Part shown: in pieces, positions 59,889 to 64,000 of the stretch
Position numbering within the stretch: the stretch's first letter is position 1
Layout of the letters: the number at the start of each line of letters is the position of its first letter
From: Nansenia antarctica
Taxonomy: Eukaryota; Chordata; Actinopteri; Argentiniformes; Microstomatidae
DNA length: 64,000 nt
Assembly: GCA_963989245.1 (NCBI GenBank)
Contig: OZ022349.1
Span: forward strand, 28,151,974 to 28,215,973
Direction of reading: 5' to 3'
Made by a program: the position numbers and the translations under genes
Notes under the pieces: generated by a model
The model's database searches: none
What the model was told of the DNA's origin: nothing
Seen by the model: the letters and a program-made list of their open reading frames with translations, nothing else

Positions 59889-62484
59889 CCTACATTTACC
59901 AGGATCTGGATATATAGTGCACGCTCTGTGTGGATGACAGGGCAGATATGGATAACAGAAAGGACTTTATAATTGAGTATTTCCTCTGCTTCTAAATGAT
60001 TATATTCATTGTGGTGATCAGATATGGACTCAGCGACCCCTCCACGTCCATTTGGTCAGTCGTTATGTATAATCAGGCTCATTATTGATCCCATCATCAC
60101 CACGCAAAAATCAATACACATGACCAGACAATATTGACCCGAAAATATATTTATAAAAATATATAAATAAAAAGACCAGACAAGACTATGGAGGGAGAGG
60201 AAATGGGGGAGCGTTGCATCATTGATCTGTGTTGATTCTGCTGGAATGCCTCTGCTGCCTGTCTGCTACTCTGCCTGCCTGTCTGTCTGTCTGCCTGTCT
60301 GTCTGTCTGTCTGTCTGCCACTCTGCCTGTCTGTCTGCCACTCTGCCTGTCTGTCTGTCTGTCTGCCTCCCTGCTTGCCTCCCTCCCTCACTGCCTCCCT
60401 CCCTCACTGCCTCCCTCCCTGCCTGCTTGCTTGCCTCCCTCCCTCCCTGCCTGCCTCCCTGCCTCCCTGCCTGCCTCCCTCCCTCACTGCCTCCCTCCCT
60501 GCCTGCTTGCTTGCCTCCCTCCCTCTCTGCCTGTCTCCCTCTCTGCCTCCCTGCCTTTCTCCCTCTCTGCCTGTCTCCCTCCCTGCCTGTCTCCCTCCCT
60601 GCCTGTCTGTCTGACTGTCTGTCTATCTGCCTGCCTGGCAGGAGCACCACAGGGAACACCCAACACTATAAATACACACTAACCCGTTCTAACCATGGGC
60701 GAGAAACCAGGACTTTCTCTGAGCCCATGTGAGTGTGTGATTTTTTTTCTCTTTTATCCAAAGCGACTTACTTACTTACTGCCATTGTCTTTTAAACTAT
60801 TTTGCTTATACAATGTTGTTTATTACATTGTTGTTGTTGTTGTTGTTGTTCTTTTTATTATATTGTTGTTCGTATCTATCTATGTCTTATGCACCAACCA
60901 CACCAAGTAATACATTTCCTGTATATATGCGAATATACTTGGCAATAAAAATAAGTCCGATTCTTCTGATTGCAGTGAGTGCCGACATCTTTCAGTATAT
61001 ATGGTCCCAGTGGAGAATCGAACCCACAACCTAAGCGCTGTTAGCGTGAGATGCTCTCTACCAACTCAGGCACAGCCAGGGGCCAAAACACTCTAACCGA
61101 CCCGACCGTCAAACCGAAAGGAGTTTAACAGGTCTAGGAGATGCACGCGCTGAACTGAACCTTGCGTACATAACAACGTCGTTACAGTACACAACATGCT
61201 TTTAAAAACCTTGTGAGTAACTTGAAAATCAGGCCTCATATCTTTCTTGCTCCTGCTTTATATGAAAGTCCCATTATTGAACTCTATTGCTCTGACCAGA
61301 TTGTATTTTGTCTATTTTTGTTGTTGTTGTTGATTTGGTGTTGTTTTATTGTGTAATTCTGCATTGTTTGTTTTAATTGTCGAAACTCAATGTTTTAAGC
61401 TGCTGTCTTGGCCAGGCTTCCCTTGGAAAAGAGATCATTGTGTCTCAATGGGACCAACCTTGTTAAATAAAGGCTAATAATAATAATAATAATAATAACT
61501 TTTATTTGTATAGTGCTTTTCCTCCAAACGTTGCAGCTCAAAGTGCTCCAATATGATATAATCATAATTTAATTATTTTTTCATTTAATAATAAATATTA
61601 AAAAGATGGGTTTTTAGTCTTGACTTGAACATATTTGCTGAGGTTGCATCCCTAATGTAAACTGGCAGTGCATTCCACAATTTGGGTGCAGAAAATCACC
61701 AAATCTCTTCTTTTGTACATGTGGTACACAGAGAAAACCAGCGTCAGAAGACCTGAGAGCTCTATTGGGCTGATATGCTAGCAGAAGACCTGAGAGCTCT
61801 ATTGGGCTGATATGCTAGCAAAAGACCTGAGAGCTCTATTGGGCTGATATGCTAGCAAAAGACCTGAGAGCTCTATTGGGCTGATATGCTAGCAGAAGAC
61901 CTGAGAGCTCTATTGGGCTGATATGCCAGCAGAAGGTCTGAACATATTCTGGTGCTGAGCCAGTGAGAGCTTTATAAACAAGCAGAAGGATCTTGAAATC
62001 TATTCTGAACTTAACAGGAAACCAGTGTAGAGTCTCTAAAATAGGATATAGTAGGTAGCTAAATCAAATTAAAATTAAAAAATGCTATTCAGCTACACAG
62101 GAAAACAAGTCGATCTGAGATCCTGAGGTGAGGTGCGAGAAAGCAGGAAGCAGGAGGGTGACGATCATAACAAGGCGGATATAAGATATAACACCTGGCA
62201 ACGTTCTGCACTCGGCTCCACCAAACAAACTCTGATAAGACAAGATAAGATCGTTATAATGCACGATAACAGCCTACTATATTGGTATAGTGTAAAACTG
62301 TTTACAGGATCTATAGGCTGCAGTTAACTGCATTAGCCCCTAGCTCCACCAGACTTCATTGAAGACAGAAGTTGGAGAGAGAGAGAAATAGTGTGTGTTG
62401 TTGACCTACCTCGACTGCCATTGGCAGAGCCATGCCACCCCTGGCCCGGTACCCATGCTGGGCCTTGGCGTAGACATCCACCAT
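33302..62484 (-). CDS. arhgap27: ARHGAP27 (Rho GTPase-activating protein, WW-PH-RhoGAP), 17 coding exons
   Basis: Seventeen minus-strand exons with GT/AG borders add up to 2408 nt, or 2409 (802 codons plus stop) once one missing base in exon 2 is allowed for. Domains in order: WW1 and WW2 (exon 2), an acidic linker and WW3 (exons 3-4), a PH domain at about residues 412-525 (exons 7-10), and RhoGAP at about 606-800 (exons 12-17) with arginine finger Arg647 in GIYRVSG and the FGPTLLRP motif. The PH segments [12 protein letters not shown] and [12 protein letters not shown] resemble ARHGAP27 more than ARHGAP9, 12 or 15. Family knowledge: it stimulates GTP hydrolysis on Rac1/Cdc42-type GTPases and is linked to clathrin-mediated endocytosis. 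No SH3 domain is seen, so this is either a short isoform from an alternative first exon or the SH3 exons lie beyond 64 kb. Introns are loaded with tandem arrays and transposons. ARHGAP12 is the main alternative identity. Confidence 0.9.
33510..34105 (-). mobile_element. SINE S1 antisense, with an internal 37-bp minisatellite
   Basis: Both SINE ends are present (TTTAGCCAGACGCTTTTAAT; ACTCACTATCCACTACTAGA). The middle (CAAGGACACACTAGTGGTGG + TGTTCCCAGGTCTTACT) is repeated about 11 times at 33620-34025. Confidence 0.82.
34519..38458. repeat. 21-bp minisatellite, 3.9 kb, ~187 units, ARHGAP27 intron 16
   Basis: Unit AAGGAGAGAGACCTACCTAG(G), with variants CTAGCTGGG, GGAGGGAGACC and GGGTAGG. The period divides by three, so the antisense frame stays open (587-aa ORF of RSLSFPA heptads) without being coding. 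Ends exactly at the exon 16 donor. Confidence 0.97.
38463..38568 (-). CDS. arhgap27: ARHGAP27 exon 16 (RhoGAP)
   Basis: 106 nt encoding [20 protein letters not shown] then LLFRHLRR. Acceptor TTGCTCAAG. The donor CGCAG|GTAGAT is continuous with the first unit of the 3.9-kb minisatellite. Confidence 0.93.
38663..38727. repeat. (TA)n microsatellite
   Basis: About 64 bp of pure TA in intron 15. Confidence 0.95.
38755..39190. repeat. ~55-bp minisatellite, about 8 units
   Basis: Unit ATAGAGACAGTAGAGATTGA + CAGGAAGGATGGGTGAGAGA with a variable (GA)n. The Ser/Leu ORFs of 176-180 aa on the minus strand are repeat translations. Confidence 0.93.
39281..39412 (-). CDS. arhgap27: ARHGAP27 exon 15 (RhoGAP)
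   Basis: 132 nt encoding [20 protein letters not shown] then [15 protein letters not shown], the signature helix of the family. Acceptor TTCTCCAG, donor TCA|GTAAGC. A 21-bp tandem repeat (39420-39513) lies immediately on the acceptor side. Confidence 0.95.
39420..39513. repeat. 21-bp repeat, ~4.5 units
   Basis: Unit GTCACATGGTCACATCACAC(A), starting within 8 bp of the exon 15 acceptor. Confidence 0.92.
39497..40073 (-). pseudogene. L1-type LINE ORF2 C-terminal fragment
   Basis: Minus frames read [17 protein letters not shown], then (frame-shifted) [20 protein letters not shown] and [17 protein letters not shown], typical of the end of L1-clade ORF2 proteins. Broken by at least one frameshift. 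Confidence 0.7.
40356..42867. mobile_element. hAT-like element C, 2512 bp, 5-bp TSD ATAAT, carrying an L2
   Basis: Starts CAGGGGTGCAAACTGGTGAT and ends AAGTTTGCACCCCTG, flanked by ATAAT (40351-40355 and 42868-42872). Most of the interior is an antisense L2. A small relative is at 44999-45129. Confidence 0.72.
40640..42595 (-). pseudogene. L2-clade LINE, reverse transcriptase region, frame-broken
   Basis: Minus strand: [72 protein letters not shown] (YADD active site), then the C-terminus [15 protein letters not shown]. These lie in at least four frames, so it is dead. The 5' end is missing above about 42595. Confidence 0.88.
42924..43001 (-). CDS. arhgap27: ARHGAP27 exon 14 (RhoGAP arginine finger)
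   Basis: 78 nt encoding [20 protein letters not shown] then RFKADH. The Arg of IYRVSG is the catalytic arginine finger that enters the GTPase active site, so GAP activity should be intact. Acceptor GGCTGACAG, donor CACG|GTAAGG. Confidence 0.95.
43119..43217 (-). CDS. arhgap27: ARHGAP27 exon 13 (RhoGAP)
   Basis: 99 nt encoding [20 protein letters not shown] then [12 protein letters not shown], the first helices of the RhoGAP domain. Acceptor TCTCCTCAG, donor GAG|GTGTTC, phase 1. Confidence 0.92.
43336..43458. mobile_element. piggyBac-like MITE, 123 bp, TTAA flanks
   Basis: TTAACACTAGAACAGCC at the left and TTCTAGTGTTAA at the right. Shares the internal AGAGCCGCCTCGGGGGTCAA with the 345-bp element at 18915. 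Confidence 0.7.
43561..43692 (-). CDS. arhgap27: ARHGAP27 exon 12 (entry to RhoGAP)
   Basis: 132 nt encoding [20 protein letters not shown] and then DKGYIR, the conserved helix before the RhoGAP fold. Acceptor CTCCTCAG, donor AG|GTCAGG, phase 1. Confidence 0.92.
44183..44345. repeat. (GTAT)n/(CTAT)n tetranucleotide array
   Basis: About 160 bp, in ARHGAP27 intron 11. An L2-like tail follows at 44500-44560. Confidence 0.95.
44661..44760 (-). CDS. arhgap27: ARHGAP27 exon 11 (acidic linker)
   Basis: 100 nt encoding [20 protein letters not shown] and then [13 protein letters not shown]. Charged linker between PH and RhoGAP. Acceptor GTGTGTCAG, donor T|GTACGT, phase 1. Confidence 0.82.
44999..45129. 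mobile_element. MITE of the element C family, 131 bp, 5-bp TSD TAGTG
   Basis: CAGGGATGCAAACTGGTGAT to AAGTTTGCATCCCTG, with TAGTG on each side. The flanking array contains TAGTG repeatedly, so this TSD alone is weak. Confidence 0.7.
45272..46262 (+). mobile_element. 5'-truncated non-LTR retrotransposon with an open RT C-terminus
   Basis: A 263-residue open frame (45285-46076) has GYADDIALS (RT active site region), [28 protein letters not shown] and [15 protein letters not shown], then stop and an A-rich tail (AATTAATAAAATAAAATC). Jockey/CR1-like, clade uncertain. Inserted in the array, with possible TSD GTAGT. Confidence 0.78.
46363..46461 (-). CDS. arhgap27: ARHGAP27 exon 10 (end of PH domain)
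   Basis: 99 nt, 33 residues, phase 0: [20 protein letters not shown] is the C-terminal helix of the PH domain. Acceptor TCTCTACAG. The donor CAG|GTCAGT is followed about 8 bp later by the 31-bp-class array. Confidence 0.92.
46574..46700. mobile_element. Second copy of the CAGGGTTCCCACACC MITE
   Basis: Shares its first ~35 bases with 2003-2040, then diverges. The right end is not clear. Confidence 0.5.
46893..47275. repeat. (CACACT)n hexanucleotide array split by a SINE
   Basis: CACACTCACACT units at 46893-46970 and again at 47185-47275, with a SINE between. Confidence 0.92.
46982..47182 (-). mobile_element. SINE S1 antisense inside the (CACACT)n array
   Basis: CATTTAGCAGACGCTTTTAT to CACTATCCACTAGACCACCA, nearly identical in sequence to the three copies in the VPS25 array. 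Confidence 0.85.
47315..47416 (-). CDS. arhgap27: ARHGAP27 exon 9 (PH domain)
   Basis: 102 nt, 34 residues, phase 0: [16 protein letters not shown] and [10 protein letters not shown] are strongly ARHGAP27-like. Acceptor CTCCGACAG, donor GAG|GTGAGA. Confidence 0.92.
47797..48058. repeat. (GT)n, (CT)n and (GT)n tracts
   Basis: GT at 47797-47832, CT at 47947-48001, GT at 48015-48057, in ARHGAP27 intron 8. Confidence 0.93.
48178..48341. repeat. (CT)n/(CCCTCT)n array touching the exon 8 donor
   Basis: About 160 bp. On the gene strand the donor GTGAGAGAG is its first unit. Confidence 0.95.
48344..48431 (-). CDS. arhgap27: ARHGAP27 exon 8 (PH domain)
   Basis: 88 nt encoding [20 protein letters not shown] then PKSTTTGAS. 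The conserved NW..SW.VL of PH-domain beta strands is present. Acceptor GCCCTGCAG. The donor TCG|GTGAGAGAG is itself the start of a long (GA)n tract on this strand. Confidence 0.9.
48484..48563. repeat. 18-19-bp repeat, ~4 units, next to the exon 7 donor
   Basis: Unit TCAGTCAACCTCTGTGTT. Begins 6 bp into the intron. Confidence 0.88.
48570..48637 (-). CDS. arhgap27: ARHGAP27 exon 7 (start of PH domain)
   Basis: 68 nt. [19 protein letters not shown] matches the opening strand of ARHGAP PH domains. The acceptor is a run of about 24 T then AG. The donor AG|GTAAAT is followed from +6 by about four copies of an 18-19-bp unit. Ends phase 2 and joins exon 8 as Arg-Lys-Asn-Trp. Confidence 0.85.
48809..49022 (-). 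mobile_element. SINE S2 antisense copy
   Basis: AATGGACTGAGTTACATAGC, TTACAACGGCCTCCCATTCA, TGCCCAAGGACACCTTGACA. The tRNA-like head is truncated. Confidence 0.7.
49726..49761. repeat. (GT)n touching the exon 6 donor
   Basis: About 35 bp, starting 6 bp past the donor on the gene strand. Confidence 0.93.
49768..49854 (-). CDS. arhgap27: ARHGAP27 exon 6 (pre-PH linker)
   Basis: 87 nt, 29 residues, phase 0. [19 protein letters not shown] is a basic/serine-rich stretch with RRNAS-like phosphosite character. Acceptor CCCGCAG. The donor CAC|GTGAGT leads directly into (CA)n. Confidence 0.82.
50025..50201. repeat. Compound (CTGT)n/(CT)n/(GT)n touching the exon 5 donor
   Basis: The (GT)n end lies 7 bp past the donor on the gene strand. 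Confidence 0.93.
50208..50330 (-). CDS. arhgap27: ARHGAP27 exon 5 (linker)
   Basis: 123 nt, 41 residues, phase 0, starting [13 protein letters not shown] and ending NTTQEEG. Acceptor CCCTCACAG. The donor GGG|GTGAGAG is followed at once by a (CA)n tract. Low-complexity linker between WW3 and PH with no recognised domain. Confidence 0.82.
50818..50898 (-). CDS. arhgap27: ARHGAP27 exon 4 (WW3 core)
   Basis: 81 nt, 27 residues, phase 0. [15 protein letters not shown] and SQSQWNLPE are the two-tryptophan core of a WW domain, continuing QEQ from exon 3. Acceptor GGTGACAG, donor GAG|GTAAAG. Confidence 0.88.
51084..54239. repeat. GTTCCCTAT/GTTCCCTCT minisatellite, ARHGAP27 intron 3, split by a LINE
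   Basis: 9-bp units CCCTATGTT and CCCTCTGTT plus a longer CAGCCCTATGTTCC variant, at 51084-51331 and 52775-54239. The 481-aa and related ORFs ([19 protein letters not shown]) are repeat translations. Confidence 0.96.
51332..52774 (-). mobile_element. 5'-truncated LINE (Rex1-like?) with an intact RT frame, inserted in the array
   Basis: A 355-residue open minus frame (51709-52776) contains [46 protein letters not shown] (RT active site), [16 protein letters not shown] and the C-terminus [20 protein letters not shown], with no stop. The 3' end is GTCCATTCATTC repeats. TSD ATGTT (51327-51331 and 52775-52779). Clade call is tentative. Confidence 0.82.
54660..55258. repeat. 11-bp minisatellite CACCTGTTAGC, ~54 units, ARHGAP27 intron 3
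   Basis: Variants CACCTGTTAGT and CACCTATAGC. Touches the exon 3 donor (CAG|GTAAGCTAGCTAACAGG). Confidence 0.95.
55266..55526 (-). CDS. arhgap27: ARHGAP27 exon 3 (acidic linker, start of WW3 region)
   Basis: 261 nt, phase 0 at both ends. It encodes [12 protein letters not shown], then a run of about 13 glutamates from a GAG microsatellite, then a WW-like stretch [19 protein letters not shown] ending QEQ. The donor CAG|GTAAGC runs straight into the 11-bp array at 54660-55258. The acceptor is preceded by a long CTGT/CCTG repeat. Confidence 0.85.
55540..56164. repeat. (ACAG/GCAG/GACG)n tetranucleotide array and (CA)n
   Basis: About 560 bp of tetranucleotides then CA from 56112. On the gene strand it is pyrimidine-rich and runs into the exon 3 acceptor. 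The Cys/Leu/Ser ORFs of 260-330 aa are repeat translations that read through exon 3. Confidence 0.95.
56599..57197 (-). CDS. arhgap27: ARHGAP27 exon 2 (WW1 and WW2), carries a 1-base frame break
   Basis: Acceptor CTCCTCAG and donor CCG|GTAAGG. WW1 ([18 protein letters not shown] then GETTWDPP) and WW2 ([17 protein letters not shown] then GETGWEPP) are both clear but lie in different frames. The exon is 599 nt, although both flanking junctions are phase 0, so one base is missing. The proline-rich linker between the domains holds G runs of 12 (56885-56896), 10 (56856-56865) and 12 (56794-56805) on the plus strand. A homopolymer length error or a recent 1-nt indel in one of them is the simplest explanation. 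Confidence 0.8.
57499..57844. mobile_element. DNA transposon with ~60-bp inverted ends (GGTCCGCATGTCGGCA)
   Basis: Left TTCGGTCCGCATGTCGGCAA and right TGCCGACATGCGGACCAAAG are inverted over about 60 bp with mismatches. A related, rearranged copy (GTAATCCCCACTACTGCCTA shared) is at about 40010-40230. Confidence 0.65.
57900..58200. other. ARHGAP27 intron 1 segment
   Basis: TAGTTTAGCTAGTAGTTAG-type short direct repeats begin at 58138 and resume at 58520-58790 around two LINE pieces. No exon seen. Confidence 0.5.
58201..58530 (-). mobile_element. LINE 3' fragment with (TTCAGA)n tail
   Basis: ATTCAGATTCAGATAACGTT then GAGGGGTAGAAACTGAGCCT. Antisense 3' end of a fish LINE, family uncertain. Confidence 0.55.
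58558..58680 (+). mobile_element. Solo 3' end of the LINE seen at 51332
   Basis: CTAACACCAGGGGAGCCACC, TTGTTTGGTACCTGTACTGT and ATTCATTCATTC repeats match the complement of 51332-51440. Confidence 0.8.
59271..59361. repeat. (GA)n microsatellite
   Basis: About 90 bp of pure GA. A further short (GA)n lies at 59620-59652. Confidence 0.95.
59703..59887. repeat. (CA)n with GCGC/GAGA interruptions
   Basis: About 185 bp, alternating purine-pyrimidine. Confidence 0.95.
60262..60632. repeat. (CTGT/CTGC/CCTC)n tetranucleotide array
   Basis: About 370 bp. The Cys/Leu/Pro ORFs of 130-167 aa are repeat translations. Confidence 0.95.
60998..61075 (-). mobile_element. tRNA-derived SINE head, antisense
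   Basis: GGAGAATCGAACCCACAACC is the B-box complement. Relative of the copy at 2880. Confidence 0.45.
61478..62045 (-). mobile_element. L2 LINE 3' end with an internal 37-bp minisatellite
   Basis: (AAT)n, TTTATTTGTATAGTGCTTTT, the complement of the L2 C-terminus (GATGGGTTTTTAGTCTTGAC), then five 37-bp units (CAGAAGACCTGAGAGCTCTA + TTGGGCTGATATGCTAG) at 61745-61929. The relative at 14390 has a single unit. Confidence 0.8.
62410..62484 (-). CDS. arhgap27: ARHGAP27 exon 1 (predicted start)
   Basis: 75 nt encoding 25 residues, starting [17 protein letters not shown]. The ATG has a good context (AAACATGG). The reading frame above it closes at a TAA after roughly 50-60 nt with no strong acceptor between, so it is read as a first coding exon. 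The donor GAG|GTAGGT is phase 0 and joins exon 2 in frame. It could instead be an internal exon if a weak acceptor just upstream is used. Confidence 0.6.
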
Positions 62485-62897
62485 GTTTAGGACTAGGATC
62501 CTACACTCCAATGAGAAGACCCATACAGCAGGGGTTAGCTTAGCTTAGCTTGCTAGCTGTATGTAAGAGCCCATACTGCTTTCCACAGAACAACTATAGC
62601 TACACTTCCCAATGGCTGCTGACTAGAGAACCGCTGGAATGACTTAGAGGACACAGCTAGTCCATCTGCTCAACAGGGCTCCAGCTCCAGTATAGATGAA
62701 GCGGGGCAGAGTCAGTCTCTCACACATGAACACACCCTCCCTCACACATCCTCTCACACACAGCTGTCTCTGTTACCTCCGGTGACCAACCACAGTTACT
62801 GACAGTCAGAAAGGAGAACTGCCTACTCGCTTACAATGACAGTGAAGGGGGGGTGGGGGGAAGGGGTGTGTGTATGTGAGACTGTGTGACTGTGTGT

Positions 62898-62932
<35 letters not shown>

Positions 62933-64000
62933 AGAGGGAGGGAGGGAGGGAGGGAGAGAGGGAGAGGGGGAGAGAGAGAGAGGGGGGGAAGAGAGAGAGA
63001 GCGAGAGAGAAACAGAGAAACAGAGAAAGAGAGGACAGGTCATTCCGCCCCACGTCCTGTCTGTCTTGCCAATGATGAAAAGGGAAACGTTGGCCAGGAA
63101 ACACATCTTTAAAAGAGTGCACGCCTTTTACTGGAGTGTGAATTCAATTCATTGGCGAGGAAACTGTGACAGGACTGAGAGGATACTTTAAAAAAGAAAA
63201 ACTCTCTTTATTATCTTTTTATCCCAGCAGGAAGAAACTTTAGCTAGCTCCACATGCAATGGTATGGTTCAACAGTTTGAACTTGACTTTGGTTGAGGTC
63301 TCTTTGTGGAGCTGCAGTCTTTGCATTGAGGCGAACTTTTGCTACGAACACTGCGAGCATAACATAGGCCTAACTTTAGAAAACACGTGATGAAAGCCGT
63401 TGGAATTGGAAAAGTCTGACATCTAAAGATCCCTTGGACAACAACTTCACACTAACAACTAGAAATAAAACCCCAATAAGCAGCGTGTAGAGGAGGAAAA
63501 CAGCATCACTTCACAGAAGGTGTTTCCCAGAATGGGAAAGCTTGCTGGAAAAGGACTGCTCCCGGTTCCAGATGATCCAAAGCTGAACGGAGTTTCAACT
63601 GCCGAGATTGGGAACGCTTGAAACAGGAAACTTCAGTGGAAGGACCGGACCGTAACATTGCCTAACCATCGTTTCCTTCTAGACAGGATCACGTTGTCAA
63701 CAGAGCACAAAGTGGAAAGTGTCAAACCGGCCAAAACAACATCCCCCTTTCACCCTAAACGACACATTCTCCTTTGTCAACAACTGAGCGGTCTGCCAGT
63801 CAGTGCTGAGGCGGGAGGCTTGTCGGTTATGGTTTTGAATATTGTTGACATCGCTCCATCTTTTCATCTGGCTGGACATCTAATCTTTCGTCGTCAGGTT
63901 TACATCTCACGGCTACGCTGTGTCAACCGCAGTCACAAAGCTAGAATACATTTCCTGGAACATCCCCAAAACGTTCACCTCTACCTGTATATGAAGCACC
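62485..64000. other. Upstream of ARHGAP27 exon 1
   Basis: Has a (GA)n tract at 62900-63030. No upstream exon, SH3 coding sequence or clear promoter element was recognised. Confidence 0.4.

Overview
Vertebrate nuclear DNA, almost certainly a teleost fish. The evidence is spliced genes with canonical GT/AG introns, tRNA-derived SINEs of fish type, LINE fragments (L2, L1 and others), many hAT elements with intact target-site duplications (TSDs), and extreme micro/minisatellite density. A palindromic repeat with CAGTGGAGGCTGG-type ends resembles one common in salmonids and their relatives, so a salmoniform/osmeriform fish is a low-confidence guess.

Three protein-coding genes could be rebuilt exon by exon. 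All lie on the minus strand, in transcriptional order ARHGAP27 > VPS25 > WNK4. (1) ARHGAP27 (33302-62484) has 17 coding exons: three WW domains, a PH domain and a RhoGAP domain with its arginine finger. Every exon junction keeps phase except inside exon 2, which is one base short within a poly-G-rich stretch. (2) VPS25 (17254-31703), an ESCRT-II subunit, has 6 exons giving 174 aa with all junction phases consistent. (3) WNK4 (11025-11738) is represented by exon 1 only: the N-terminal region and the start of the kinase domain, with the WNK-specific cysteine. Its remaining exons lie below the window or were not found. VPS25 beside WNK4 is an arrangement also known in mammals. No convincing plus-strand host gene was found, and nearly all long ORFs in the window are translations of simple repeats.

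Layout: 1-11 kb is gene-free and full of MITE/SINE remnants; 11-12.4 kb is WNK4 exon 1 and its upstream region; 12.5-17.2 kb is a spacer with a 34-bp minisatellite inside an interspersed repeat; 17.2-31.7 kb is VPS25, whose introns carry a 3.2-kb CTGGTCTGTA array containing three SINE copies, a hAT nested in a hAT, and other elements; 31.7-33.3 kb is a short spacer; 33.3-62.5 kb is ARHGAP27, whose introns carry a 3.9-kb 21-bp minisatellite, a GTTCCCTAT array split by a LINE, an 11-bp array and many others; 62.5-64 kb is upstream sequence.

The most striking pattern is that tandem arrays start within about 10 bp of a 5' splice site at 8 of the 22 donors identified, ranging from dinucleotide repeats to arrays of several kilobases. 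Transposons also repeatedly sit inside such arrays, and several transposon families have expanded a piece of themselves into a minisatellite.
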